Notes under the pieces: generated by a model
The model's input: only the letters and a program-made list of their open reading frames with translations
Told to the model about the DNA's origin: nothing
Database searches by the model: none
Program-made: the position numbers and the translations under genes
Source of the DNA: Nothopassalora personata
Lineage: Eukaryota > Ascomycota > Dothideomycetes > Mycosphaerellales > Mycosphaerellaceae
Assembly (NCBI GenBank): GCA_033816765.1
Contig: CM066291.1
Coordinates: 5,022,001-5,086,000 of the forward strand
Length of the DNA: 64,000 nucleotides
Direction of reading: 5' to 3'
In this document: piece after piece, positions 9,169 to 20,112 of the stretch
Layout of the letters: every line of letters begins with the position of its first letter
How positions within the stretch are numbered: the stretch's first letter is position 1

Positions 9169-9467
9169 TGTTTGCAGAAGGTCTTAGGGCATGGCGTTTC
9201 TCCCAGTCAAGGAGTTTTCGAGGCGTTTATCCTATGACAATAGCGTGAGATTTGCAATGAGGTACTTAACCAGCATGGAATTGCAATTACATAGAGCTGG
9301 TCTTCCTTTGACAGTGTTGTTGAAGAAGAGGGGTCCAGACACGAGCTGAACTGAAGAAGTCGTGGTCTCCATGCCAAGACATCATCATCAAGTTCGGACG
9401 AGGCTCGGCCACAGATCAACATTGCTTGTACATTTCGTTCTTCACATTGCATCTACATAACTCCCAT
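9169..9467. other. intergenic, nothing supported
   Basis: Between the HET fragment and the stop codon of the aminotransferase I see no gene. The only open frame (minus strand, 9452-9207, 81 codons) has no recognisable feature. The part next to 9467 should hold the 3' UTR of the aminotransferase. Confidence 0.5.
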
Positions 9468-11084
9468 CTAGTTCGGCGCCTTGTACCCCGCCTCACCCAA
9501 CGCTTCCCGCAGCGCGTCGATAGCCTTTGTGATGTCACCACGGTTAGGATCCGTCACACTAACACCCATGTGCCCAAACCGGATGTACTTCGTCGCAATC
9601 TCCTTGTGCAGCCCACCAGCAAAGATGACACCCTTCTTCAACAAGCTTGGAAGGACCTCAGGTGGGGTCAAAGACTTGCCCGACACCTCAGGCAAGTAGA
9701 TGGCAGTCATGCCGTTGGCGGCGTTCTCCGGCCGCACAGCAAGCTCCTTCAAGCCAAGCTCCTTGACGGCCTTCTTCACCTGCTGGCTGACCCTCTTGTG
9801 GTCCGCGAAGCGCTCCTCCATTGATCGCGATGTGATCTGGGTCAGAGATGTGTGCAGTGCGTGCACTAGCTGTGGAGGGGGCGTGGCGAAGTAGGATGGC
9901 TTCTTGGCTTCGTAGTTTTGCATAATTGGGATCCAGTTCTTCCAGCTGGCGAAGTAAGAGGCTGGCCTTGTCTTTCGAGCCTTGAAAGCCTCGATTGCAC
10001 GGCCAGATGCCATGACAATGGAAAGGCCGGCCGGTGTGCCGAGAGCTTTCTGCGATGCTGTGATGGCGCAGTCGACGTCCCATTCGTCGAAGCGAAGTTC
10101 CTCACATGCTACACTGCAGACACCGTCGACGATGATGAGTGTCTCTGGCGACACTCTGCGCACGAGTTCTGAGAGAGGCTTGATCTCGGACAGCACACCA
10201 GTTGATGTGTCGGTATGTGTGACTGTGATAACCTTGTACTTCTTCTCCTTCAATGCCTTCTCGATCTCCGGCAGTTGTGGTCGGTCACCGATCGGTGCCT
10301 TGAGCTGTGTTGCCTTGACGCCGTATGTCTCGAAGCAATCGGCGAAGCTATCGGCAAAGTATCCTGTGTGCAGCACCAATGCCTCATCGCCTGGCTCGCA
10401 CAAGTTGGCGGCCACCTGATCCCATCCTAGTGTTCCGGATCCCGAGATGATGAATGGCTGACTTGCTGGGTTGGTGGTCAAGAAGACCTTTCTCAGCATG
10501 GTCAACGCCTCGCCGAAGATGTTAACGAATGGCTGTCCGACGTGAGCCTCGGAGTAGTGGCTCATGGATTGGAGGACGGCATCGTCGAACTCGATTGGTC
10601 CGGGGATGAGGAGTGTAGGGTGAGGTGGTTGGCTCGACATTTTTGCAGCTGCTGGCTTTGCTCTCTTTCCTTCTTCCTCTAACGAGATGGCTGAGTGGGA
10701 CAGATCTCGCTTTTGCTCTGGGCCTCCGAATGCACTCGCGTTGGAGCTTTGAGTGCCTCGATGGATGGAAAAAGGCGTGTTCAGTGGGATGTCTTGTCCG
10801 CTGTTCTCAAAGTGTCTCGAGATCTGAGACAGTCTATGTTGGGGAGACATTCGCGCGGAGGAATAATATCTCGACGAGGGAGGGGTACGCGGGGCAATCG
10901 GATGACGTGTGGAAGGAGCGGACGTCCAATTGGAGCAGGCGCGGGCGGTACCTTGCAGACTCGCCGACGGTGCTGTGGCCGCAATAGCCGCTCGCTGCAC
11001 TACGGGACGCGAACCGAGCAGGAATAATCTGTTGGTCGTGTGCGCTGTTGAAGCACCGCGTTGGAGGAGGCTGCGGGTGTTCAT
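9468..11084 (-). CDS. AGX1: alanine-glyoxylate aminotransferase, probable mitochondrial form
   Basis: A class V PLP-dependent aminotransferase that converts glyoxylate plus alanine to glycine plus pyruvate. The conserved core starts at the ATG at 10640 (390 codons; LLIPGPIEFDDAVLQSMSHY). It contains the PLP-lysine motif ITASQKALGTPAGLS and ends at APN. The core alone matches the usual 385-390 residue family length. The frame stays open upstream. Starting at the ATG at 11084 it gives 538 residues with an N-terminus rich in Arg, Ser and Ala and no acids (MNTRSLLQRGAST..., RYYSSARM), like a mitochondrial targeting signal. I chose 11084 as the outer limit; an earlier ATG at 11345 would crowd the divergent VPS29 start. 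Both starts may be used. No intron is needed. Confidence 0.85.
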   Translation of the reverse strand: MNTRSLLQRGASTAHTTNRLFLLGSRPVVQRAAIAATAPSASLQGTARACSNWTSAPSTRHPIAPRTPPSSRYYSSARMSPQHRLSQISRHFENSGQDIPLNTPFSIHRGTQSSNASAFGGPEQKRDLSHSAISLEEEGKRAKPAAAKMSSQPPHPTLLIPGPIEFDDAVLQSMSHYSEAHVGQPFVNIFGEALTMLRKVFLTTNPASQPFIISGSGTLGWDQVAANLCEPGDEALVLHTGYFADSFADCFETYGVKATQLKAPIGDRPQLPEIEKALKEKKYKVITVTHTDTSTGVLSEIKPLSELVRRVSPETLIIVDGVCSVACEELRFDEWDVDCAITASQKALGTPAGLSIVMASGRAIEAFKARKTRPASYFASWKNWIPIMQNYEAKKPSYFATPPPQLVHALHTSLTQITSRSMEERFADHKRVSQQVKKAVKELGLKELAVRPENAANGMTAIYLPEVSGKSLTPPEVLPSLLKKGVIFAGGLHKEIATKYIRFGHMGVSVTDPNRGDITKAIDALREALGEAGYKAPN

Positions 11085-11377
11085 ATGTTTGGTGTCGGGC
11101 GCGATGATCCTCCCGCAACGTTGCGAGAACGAGGCAGAAGCCTGGGATCGACTCCTGTCGCGTGGTCCGACTGACTCTCGTGTCAATGGCAAGCAAGGCG
11201 TGTGGGACAACGTGGGTGAAGAGTAGGCAGGACGTGAAATTTGATGACTTTCGGCAAGCTGGCCCGTGACTGGCTCGGGACGCTGGTGGAGCTCCACGCT
11301 GCTCAGTGTGAAGTGAAGCTGCTGTACACTGGCCTGTATCAACACGAGAACGAACGGCCTCTCGTTCCGGCGCAGAC

Positions 11378-12219
11378 ATGTCTTCGAGATTGGTGCTGGT
11401 CCTCGGCGATCTGTTCATTCCCGATCGGGCGATTGTGAGCATATAGCATTGCCCGGGGTGGCAGTCCGCGACCGTCTCAGCTGACGGCTCCCAGGACATC
11501 CCCCAAAGTGAGATACGCACTGCAGCTCAGCTCATACACTAGTCGCCTAAACACTAAACCGTTGCAGAGTTCAAGAAACTCCTTACACCCGGCAAGATCG
11601 GCCAGATACTATGTCTCGGCAATCTGACCTCGCCCTCCGTATACCAGTTCCTGCGGTCACTGGCGCCTGATCTCCAACTCGTCAAAGGCGACTTCGACAT
11701 CCCGCTCACCACCACTGCGCCTTCGCAAGATCCGTCACTGCCTCGACCGTCCGCCGATGCCTCCTTCCCGATACCGACGGCGCTGTCGAAGATCGTGACA
11801 CATGGCTCTCTGCGGATTGGCTTCACTCACGCGGATAACATAATACCACCTGGCGATCCCGATGCTTTGCTCATCGCAGCACGGCAGATGGATGTGGATG
11901 TCCTCTGCTGGGGCGGGACATGCAAGTTTGAGGCATATGAGATGGAAGGGAAGTTCTTCGTGAACCCGGGATCGGCAACAGGAGCCGTGAGCTGGAACGA
12001 CGAGACATTGGGAGACGACGGGGAAGATGGCAATACCCCAAGCTTCGTGTTGATGGATGTGCAAGGAGACGTGTTGGTGAGGGCAGACACAGAAGCTGTA
12101 GATGGAGAATTGCTGGCTGACAATGTGACTAGGTACTCTACGTTTACCAGCTCAAGAAGGACGCCGAAGGGAACGAGAACGTAGGCGTGGAGAAAGTGTC
12201 TTTTCGCAAAAACTCTTAG
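11378..12219 (+). CDS. VPS29: retromer subunit VPS29 (three exons)
   Basis: The model is 11378-11434, 11570-12076 and 12133-12219, giving 216 residues. Exon 1 encodes MSSRLVLVLGDLFIPDRAI. Exon 2 continues with FKKLLTPGKIGQILCLGNLT, then VTHGSLRIGFTHADN, VLCWGGTCKFEAYEMEGKFF and VNPGSATGA. Exon 3 gives VLYVYQLKKDAEGNENV and ends RKNS. This is the metallophosphoesterase-fold scaffold of the retromer cargo complex (endosome-to-Golgi retrieval). Both introns have good ends (GTGAGC...CAGAG and GTGAGG...CTAG) and are phase 0. With this splice, the three or four residues usually found between PDRA and FKKLL are missing, so the first acceptor or a micro-exon should be checked. It is divergent from AGX1, with about 290 bp between starts. 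Confidence 0.88.
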
Positions 12220-13867
12220 AGCACTCGAGACGAGAACACGAGCAGATGAGATCATGCTAGGATCCAGCCGACCTGGGTCCAGACGAGACAGCGCCCAGCA
12301 CTCTGGAGCTAAGGAAGAGAGCAGGCGCGACGGAAATTGAATCCACTGACCGACACGGCGTCCGAGATAGGGCGCGCAGTCCACAGTCAAGTTGATACGA
12401 TAGCGAATGAAGTCAGAATAAGCTTCCAATCACCTTTCACGAGAATGAACAGGAACACAACTCTCTTGATCGTGAAAGTCCATTTGACTGCACGTGATTA
12501 ATATTTACTGCCACTCAGTCTATCTACTCTTCTTCCCGTCTCGCCGTGGATCTGATACCCTCATCAAGATGCAAATCAGCAGCACTTCAAGTCTCCGCTG
12601 ACTCGAGCGTGCGTTGATCAAGTTATGACAGCACAAGAATAGCTACGCCCCTAGCACACCCCTCCTAATAGTTCTCGTCACCCAAGCACCGCACGTGACA
12701 TTCCTTCAAATCACTGTACCCCACAACTCTCCCCATGGGGAGTTAGAACCTACGATCCACATCCTTGATCATCATATCATCACACCTCACTCATCCCAGG
12801 ACATCCACTTCCCCAGGACACTACTCTCAACACCCAACGCTCAAGCCGAGTACCCGCAAACCCTCCGCCATCGTCCCTCCCACACACCGCCTCAGACTTC
12901 CCAGCTCAGAATGCCTCCGACTACCATCCAACTGCAACGCAAAAACATCCCTCCTTACCAGACCCTGCTCCGGAGTAGCATTACACAATGTCTGCGAAAT
13001 TATCCTTATATCCTCCGTCTATTCGTGCTCGCTCAGGTTCCTGCAGCTGTCTTGTAGTTTCGAGTCGTGATTTCTTTCATTCATTCTCTGTGCGCAAGTT
13101 CTCGTCAATGGCAGAATCACCACATGAGAGGTCGTCGTCACCTTCATCTTCATCGTCGACCTTGCCGTTGGCAAGCTGGACTAGTATGGTGGATCCGGTC
13201 CATGGTAATGAGATGCCCCTTACTTAAAGAATTGATCAAGCATAGGAGATCTTGTTTGCGAGATGTCAACGTAGCCAAGAGACTGGTCGAGTATAACAGA
13301 TCCTGTGTACGAGCCCGCAGGTCCCGAGGCGATGGGTTTGCCTTCGAAATATTGGGCGGAATGTTGAAGTCAGAGCCAGAATTCGACGAGGGCTATGGAA
13401 TGCTGGAAGTCAGAGGTAGACAGAAACAGTGATACTGAGCAGCGGCGTGACTGACGTCTGGAAAGCCTGGTCAGGAAGCTTCTGGGCAGGCCACGTCTGT
13501 AACATATCTTCTATTTGATAAGCTCCTCAATCGTCTCTTTCAGTGCACCTTCATTCGAACAACAGGAATATGTTAATACACCTCATGCTCGCCTTTCGTC
13601 CAATGTTGCTGTTCAGTGAGCCAACGGTACACGGACGAGACGATTACGTTGCTATTATGTCTCAATGCTGCTCATCGATTCCAAAGTACTCCATGATACT
13701 GATGCTTGATAGCGATGTATAGAGACGGAAGATCAAAACACAACGAGGACAGAGCGATAAAAGGCGAACCAAAATTTGATGCATCGACTCATCAAACTTG
13801 ACGAGCAAACGTCATAGATCACTTTTGGTGTCAAGAATTTCGACTTCACCTCTTCATCTCTCGGCAC
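12220..13867. other. 1.6-kb gap with one possible small ORF
   Basis: No gene is certain. The best candidate is 12988-13227 (plus, ATG start, 79 codons). Its first 40 residues (MSAKLSLYPPSIRARSGS..., SVRKFSSMAE) are basic and hydroxylated, with an arginine followed by FSSM, as in fungal mitochondrial presequences. The rest is serine-rich and it stops early. A further plus-strand frame to 13432 reads smoothly at its end and could be a second exon, but I cannot place a convincing intron. The upstream part (12700-12980) is C-rich on the plus strand, like a fungal promoter or 5' UTR. Confidence 0.35.
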
Positions 13868-15075
13868 ATGATTGCCCGTACTGCTCTCAGACCGAGAGCG
13901 CTCGCCTCATTCTCCCCGAGAGCAGTTACACGAACCTTTTCTCCTTTCGGTATCAGTACTTCGTCCAATACGATGGCCACAACACCACTCGTGGCCGGCC
14001 TCTCAGCCGTCACCAATGGCGACGCCAAGCCAGCACTCCGCTACGCAGATGTCAGTCCCTCCATACATCAGATTTCCCTCCCAATACTCATCAACGACCA
14101 GATATAGATCGGCATCAACCTCTCCGACCCCATCTTCCGCGGTGTCCACCACGGCAAGAAAGCCCACGAAGACGACCTCCAACATGTCATTACCCGCTAC
14201 CTCAAGATCGGCGGCCTCAAACTCATGATCACCGGCTCTGACTTGACAGAATCGAAGAATGCCATCAAGCTGGCAGAAGAGTATCCCGGTCTCTGCTACG
14301 CGACCGTCGGCGTCCACCCTTGTAGTTCGAAGCAGTTCCTTAGTCACGAACGTGGAGATGAGAAGCTGCTGCAGGAGCTGAAAGAGCTAGCGCTGGAAGG
14401 CAAGAAGGATGGCACAGTCGCGGCTTTCGGGGAAATAGGCCTGGACTATGATCGACTACAACACGCAGATAAGGAGACACAGCTGAAGTACTTCGAGAAG
14501 CAACTCGACCTTGCGACGGAACTGGACCTCCCTCTCTTCCTGCACTCCCGCGCCGCCGCTGAGGATTTCGAAGCCATCCTCAGGGCTCGCCTGGACCGTC
14601 TACCAAAGCGAGGCGTGGTACATTCTTTTACCGGCACCATGGAAGAAATGCAGCGAGTCATCGAGCTCGGCTTCGACGTGGGGATCAATGGATGCTCGAT
14701 GAAGACTGTAGAGAATCTGGAAGTTGTCAAGGCTGTTCCGCTGGAACGGGTACAGATCGAGACGGACGGACCCTGGTGCGAGATGAGACCTAGCCATGCT
14801 TCCGCGAAGTTCTTGAAAGATGCGCCGCCTCTTCCGAAAGCCGTAAAGAAGGAGAAATGGCATGAGGAGTGCATGGTGAAGGGACGAAATGAGCCTTGTC
14901 AAATCACGAATGTGGCATATGCAATTGCGGCGGTCAAGGGAGTGGGTGTGGAGGAGGTTTGTGAGGCGTAAGTTCTGGAGCTGCCAATGAGATTTTTGTG
15001 AAATGAAGCTAATGCTACTGCAGTGCTTGGAACAACTCGATACGGATGTTCGGTCTTGGCGTAAAGACACCTTGA
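13868..15075 (+). CDS. TatD-family metal-dependent deoxyribonuclease (three exons)
   Basis: The model is 13868-14050, 14108-14967 and 15024-15075, giving 364 residues. The first about 36 residues (MIARTALRPRALASFSPRAV...) are basic and acid-free, like a mitochondrial presequence; a shorter start at 13973 (MATTPLVAG) would give a cytosolic or nuclear form. The catalytic part begins RYADIGINLSDPIFRG and contains VGVHPC, GEIGLDYDR, LPLFLHSR, HSFTGT and IETDGPWCEMRP. These supply the His, Asp and Glu metal ligands of the TatD/YcfH amidohydrolase fold. It ends AWNNSIRMFGLGVKTP, which needs the last intron (GTAAGT...TGCAG). Intron 1 is GTCAGT...ATATAG. The likely role is 3'-5' DNA trimming, apoptotic or repair-linked as in the yeast homologue. 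Confidence 0.9.
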
Positions 15076-15254
15076 TCCCCGGTCCACCCGATCGTGGTAA
15101 AGATGTCCAGTCGATAGAATAGATACCCAGTCTCAGCTTCATGTAAGCATATTCGTCGCCTTCCCGCCACACAGATCCGCCAAAGTGACATCCAGCAGGT
15201 TGATGGTCAGCCGAAGGAGATACTGCTGCTCAGAACGGCTCCTGCGACGCACTC

Positions 15255-16421
15255 TCAATAAATGGTCTCGACCTGGACCGGAATCAAGGTCGTGACCAAC
15301 TCCTCCTCGTTGCCGTGATCGCCAAGCGTGATCGTGGTCCTGAAGCGCTTGTCCTGCTTGGACCGCCGCTGCTCATCTTCCCCTCGCTCACGCTTGATCT
15401 GAACCTGCTCTGCATTAGAACTTACTCCTCGAAAAAGCGGCCCCGGGCTTACAGCTGCGTCTTTCTCCGCTTGCCGCCTTCTCTGATTGTCTGCGATCAG
15501 TTCCTCGCGCGACATATTCTCGTAGTCCGGCTCGGGCTCTGCTTGGGCTTCCTCTTCGGCTGGAGTCGGGTCTCGCGGGATGAGGTCCATGGCTTGGAGG
15601 TCCTCTGCGAACCCCAATCGTCAGCACAGAGCGAAGTGCGCATTTGGCGATGTGGCACGTACCGCGCGTAGTGTATTTGAACACAAAAACCGCCATCGGC
15701 TTCATTCCCGGATCCACAAAATCCGCGTCCCAGTATCTCGCGTGGAGATCGTCGTTGGCGACTGCCTCGGTGTATCTGCAGGCTGTGAGTGCAGTCCCTT
15801 TGAGAGCTTGATCGAGGGCTAGGGACGTACGAGGTCGTGGAAGAGATGGCCTGGCCCTTCAACGCCTTCTCATCTACTGCGTCGACTTCTTTGCGACCAG
15901 TGGACAGATCCAGATGACCATTGACAATGTTCTTGATGATCTGATCATGCACCTCGATCCGAATCGTCCCCAGCTCCATTGCTGCCTCAACCTGTTCTTT
16001 GTTAGGCACAGCATCTCCCTCCCCTATTCCATCGTCAGCTTATAACACCCCAAATGCCGCAGAAGGATGACTCACGTTTCTCCAACGCCGCAAATCGGTA
16101 CTTCTTCACCATATTTCCCGCCGTATAGACTCCCTTACTCACAACTTGACTTCCCGCATGGCGCTCACCAGACCGGAAAGTGATGGCAGGATCTGCCATC
16201 TTGCCATCGACACTGATGTAGAATGCTAGACAATCCCCTGCGAACTCGGTTCCCGCTGCGATGTCGACGTGGATCTCGAAAGTCTCGCCGGTGGTGGCTT
16301 GGATGTAACGGGTTGTTATAGTGTCGTCTTCGGGTTCGGCGGCGTGCTTGTCTTCCTCGAGTGGTGCGCCGCCGACTTTGACGGCGGTGGTTATGGTGGG
16401 GTGGGATGTGGTGATAGCCAT
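15255..16421 (-). CDS. DUF7918 family protein, copy A (four exons)
   Basis: Minus-strand exons are 16421-16076, 16023-15831, 15775-15663 and 15604-15255, giving 333 residues. The N-terminal half has the family pattern: RYIQATTGETFEIHVDI, then a hydrophobic CLAFYISVDGK, a KKYRFAALE strand, a LGTIRIEVHD strand, and EKALKGQAISSTTS followed by AVFVFKYTTRE. The C-terminal about 100 residues are acidic and basic, with the family tail motif IKRERGEDE and a final VPVQVETIY. All introns have GT-AG ends and keep frame (phases 1, 2, 1). DUF7918 is known from fungi without an assigned function. Its closest relative here is copy B, and the two share domain order and intron placement in the first half. A 98-100 bp tandem repeat lies about 140 bp upstream. 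Confidence 0.82.
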
Positions 16422-16558
16422 GTTGAATGGTGGTTGTCGGCGGTAGTGGAGAGAAGGGAAGAGGTCGGATGTGGCAACGGGATGGTGTGTGGTGGCGTAT
16501 GGTGGTCGTTGGCGTGTTGAAGGCAAAGAGGGACATGGAGAGTGGAAATGTTGAAGAT

Positions 16559-16830
16559 GTTTGGCATGTGATCACACAGGTTCGGAAGTGAGGACGTTTC
16601 AGGTGCGTATGTGCATTCACTTATGCTCTGTGTGCTAGAGAGTTCAACCGTTTGAAGTGTTTGGCATGTGATCACACAGGTTCGGAAGTGAGGACGTTTC
16701 AGGGGCGTATGTGCACTCACTCATGCACTGCGCCGAAGAGTGCAAACATTGAAAGTGTTAGGCATGTGATCACACAGGTTCGGAAGTGAGGAAGTTTCAG
16801 GTGCGTATGTGCATTCATTCATGCTCTGCG
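16559..16830 (+). repeat. 98-100 bp tandem repeat, about 2.7 copies
   Basis: Copies start at 16559, 16659 and 16757 with GTTTGGCATGTGATCACACA or GTTAGG-. They continue GGTTCGGAAGTGAGG-CGTTTCAGG-GCGTATGTGC and an ATTCA-TCATGCTCTG stretch, then diverge. Each unit contains the palindrome TGTGATCACA. It lies upstream of DUF7918 copy A on the divergent side. A weaker match (AGGCATGTGACGACG...CGAAAGTGAGG) occurs at 17586-17618, and another partial one (CGCACATGTCGGGAGGAAGTGAAG) at about 19411-19434, upstream of the other two DUF7918 genes. Confidence 0.8.
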
Positions 16831-17073
16831 CTGCTGAGGGCTCCAGCTACAGATCCTTTCTGGATAGGCACAAGATCCAGCGCTGTCCCAATGCGCGTCT
16901 TCTGGCAGGCAGCTGCCACTGGTCCCGGCCCTGATCGCAAGTACAGCGAAATCTCTTTGCAGCTCACTACCCGGGCCGATGTGGATTCCACCCCACGGCG
17001 CGGTCTCTTTCTAGCTCTTTCGTTGACTGCCGATAGTAGCTTCTGGAACTAATCAACGAGCAGTAAGTACTAT

Positions 17074-17395
17074 TTATTCCAGCTCGATGACCTCCTTCTC
17101 GTCACGGCCGAGAGTATCAGTCGAGACTTGTGAGAACTTGCCGCCCTCGTCAATCTCCAGCAGAGTGTCTCCAGCCTGTGGGCGAGCGACCTTTCGTGCG
17201 CGTGGGTTGTCATCGCCGGCACGCTCTCGCTTGATGATCTTCTTCTTTGTCTTTTCGGCTTCTTTCTCAGCTGCCACCTTCGCCTATAATCATCAGTGAT
17301 CAGGGCCATCTGTCAAATGATATATCGAAACTTACCTGAAAGCGTTGGATGACTTCTACCTGCTCTGCCAAGGTGAGAGTGTCGATGATGGCCAT
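17074..17395 (-). CDS. DUF7918 tail-only mini-gene (two exons)
   Basis: The exons 17395-17336 and 17283-17074 give 89 residues. Exon 1 is MAIIDTLTLAEQVEVIQRFQ. Exon 2 is a lysine-rich helix (AEKEAEKTKKKIIKRERA), then a tail ending KEVIELE. The tail aligns with the last about 55 residues of copy B: IKRERA.DD.. against IKRERE.DD.., KVARP against KKARP, L.ID.GGKFSQVS against LNDDGRFREIS, and VIELE against VIVLD. The DUF7918 beta-strand domain is absent. The intron has a strong GTAAGT donor and a TATAG acceptor, and the ORF is intact, so it may be expressed. It could be a truncated duplicate that gained a new first exon. Confidence 0.65.
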
Positions 17396-18030
17396 TTTAT
17401 CGGTCGTCTGGAGATGTGCTGGTATTACAGTGATGTTGCAGAAGGTGGTCGTAGAGGAGGTCCGCTGCGGTGGTGTAGATGTTGTTGTTGGAGTAGAGAG
17501 CGAAGTACGGTGACAATGACCATTTAAATACGCAAGAAGCAGGCAGCAACCTGGACTAAGTGAAGCTCAGCACATTCTGCAACAATAGGCATGTGACGAC
17601 GATGTCGCGAAAGTGAGGTGGCAGTCCAGCACATGTGATTGGCGGTATGGACCGTGGTGAATGCGAACGTATAGCTGCGCGTTGAAGAGCCAGCGAATTC
17701 AATTTCAAGCGAAGCATGTGACAGCGTCTTTCCGCGAAGTGAAGAGCAGCTTGAGCTCAAGCCCGCTCGGTATCATGGCATACCGCAGGGATGGAGAGAT
17801 CCAATCGTAGCTCCACACAAGTTCAATCTGACAGAGCGGATAAAGCATTGCCCCGACGCCTGGATGTCTTCACTAGCGTGTCGCTCCCTCAGGTAAATAT
17901 ATGAGCGTGCCCGTCTCCCAAATGCCTGATATAAGTCCACTGTACACTTTACAAGAGACCTCCAGACCCGGACTTTCATCCTCACGCCAACTAATTTCGC
18001 AATTTGTACTGCCAGTCGCGACTCGGCAGC

Positions 18031-19324
18031 TTAATCGAGTACAATCACCTCGGGGTCGATGCCCGGTAACTTTGAAGGAGAGATCTCGCGGAAACGGCCG
18101 TCATCGTTGAGTTCGAGCTGAGAATTCTTGTTGGAGGGGCGAGCTTTCTTCCGAGACCTGGTACCATCGTCTTCCCGTTCACGCTTGATGTTAACCTTCG
18201 TTTCCCCCCGAGCCTGTCCCAGACACGTCAGCGTTCTGAGCGTACCTATATCTGTGGACTTACTTGCCTTTGCGGCGCGCTCTCGACGTAGGAGTGCCAC
18301 CAGCTCCGGCTGACTCAAATTATCGAGATCGCGATCCTCTAATGGGAGATGTGCTTCTGGACTTGGATGGCGCGGTATGATGTGTATGGCCCGCAACGAG
18401 TCTAAGACCTTTTCAGCAGAGTAGCATCATGAGGAGTACGAGCAAAGCTTACCAAGCGAGCGATAGCGGAAGACGTAAGTAGCGGCAGGTCTTTCAAAAG
18501 GATCTATACACACAGAGTAGTGTCAGCTAGATCCAAACGGCACTTGTTGATGCCTCGGAAGTTGGTGTCGACCATGAGATTAGGCGCCAACGGAACCTGG
18601 AAGGCTTTCCCTGCCTTTTGCACCTACCTACTGGTCGGTTGCGAACGGCGCGGACTCTATTGTTGCACTGGATGGAAGAACCAAGTCTGTGCGAGGTTAG
18701 AAGTGTCTATCAAAGCAGATTGATGCACTCACCCAATGCTGTGAGACAATGCTTGGCCTTTGAGGGCCTTTTCGTGGAGCGTGCCAGGTCCTGCAGTGTT
18801 CACTTTGCTTGGAGGCATCATTATACCGTATGGGCTTTCCCACATATGGTGCACTTCAACCTTAATGGTGCCCAGATCCTTCACACGGATCGAATCAGTC
18901 TGTCCTTCTTCGCTGCCTTGTATCTTGATCATTAGTGGGTGCGGCGCCATTCGACAGCATCATGCTCACCTATGTCCAAGTTGGCGAAGCAAAAGCATCG
19001 AGTCTCGGTCGCAGAGACTTCGTAACCTCTACTCCTCTCGATACCGAAGCCTCGGCGCTGAACATCGCGATGGGTCACACATCGCTTCAGCACTTTCTGA
19101 CCATCGACATAGAAGTGAAAGGTCATGGTGTCGCCCAGAAACTCTGCTGATCTGTCGACTCGGCATTGAATCTCGAATTCCTGGCCAGAGACAGCTTCAA
19201 CATAGCGAATGACAGTGCGTTCTTGTCCTTCGAGCACTACATCATCGTCCTCGTACTCCTTCAGCTTCTTGCCATCGGCAATAATGCTGACTTCAACTCC
19301 AGGCAACATATCGATGACAGCCAT
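18031..19324 (-). CDS. DUF7918 family protein, copy B (five exons)
   Basis: The exons 19324-18970, 18916-18733, 18686-18628, 18503-18453 and 18401-18031 give 339 residues; an ATG five codons upstream (19339) is also possible. The N-terminus MAVIDMLPGVEVSIIADGKK is the typical family start. It is followed by RYVEAVSGQEFEIQC, GDTMTFHFYVDGQK, CFCFANLDIG, DLGTIKVEVHH, EKALKGQALSHSIG and AATYVFRYRSL, then IHIIPRHPSP. The tail is charged, with VNIKREREDD, and ends PEVIVLD. The two small exons (59 and 51 nt) are placed by phase and by the family pattern and are the least certain part. The function is unknown. It is a tandem paralogue of copy A in the same orientation. Confidence 0.8.
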
Positions 19325-19852
19325 GACCGACTTTGTCATTCAAAACGTGATTATCGACGCGGAGCACACGCGCACGATGCAAAGGGGCGAGCTGGGAGAT
19401 GATCAAGATGTCGCACATGTCGGGAGGAAGTGAAGTGGGAAGCGCGTTGCCAACATGACGCGACCAGTGCAGGGGATATAGGTCGCGGTCCCTCTTTCAG
19501 GGGTGTATGTTTGTTACTTTGAGGTTTCTACATGTTAGCTAGATGCTGGGATTTTTCAGTCATATCTTCAGACCACAGTGCGATCCAAGCTAATAAGCTA
19601 TCAGGGTGCGGCTCAAACATCCCCAGGTCTCGTGCACATGCACATGATACGAAATATCTGACATGTCCGATGGCGTTACGGCGCACCGTCGCAACGATCA
19701 GCATCAATGCTATACGCGGCCTTGTCCTGCGGGAAGCAAGCTCAAGGAGCAAACATACCTGGGTTCTCACTGCTTTCCTCATCATGTTTCCCACACGGCG
19801 CACTACAAGAATCTCCTCGGTACGACATACGCCCCATGGTCGCACAGGCAAG

Positions 19853-20112
19853 ACTCATTTCGTGATATCGACATCCTGTGCATTCGGGTCCGGGACGAAC
19901 GTCATTTGTGGTACAGGGTGGTGCAGAGTTCTGACAACCCCTGCATCTACACCTTCCCCTGTGAGGAAGGATGTCGTATTTACCAGTTGGTATGGCCTCC
20001 ATCGTTGGCTATTAAGGACTACAGCTGGCCCTTCTCAAAGTCAGCAAACAAGCGCCCGCGGGCCATTGTAACGTATGTGTTGATAAGACAGAAGGGGAGC
20101 AATACCTTCTAA
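19853..20112 (+). pseudogene. DUF7918 relic, plus-strand copy
   Basis: The plus-strand frame reads DIDILCIRV.DERHLWYRVV, then SSDNPCIYTFPCEEG, and later RPRAIVTYVLIRQ. This resembles the LGTIRV-type strand and the following ...TYVFRYRS strand of copies A and B. Upstream (19663-19850) there is no recognisable N-terminal domain, and no start fits. Part of it (19912-19950) is repeated in inverted orientation at 20145-20183, inside the neighbouring relic. I infer a broken paralogue. Confidence 0.5.

Noticed and set aside
18181..18260. An extra intron in the last exon of DUF7918 copy B (GTAAGT donor near 18262, CAG acceptor near 18213)
   Set aside because: Removing the 50 bp changes the frame and brings an early stop, so the frame is kept unspliced, although the same place has an intron in the mini-gene.
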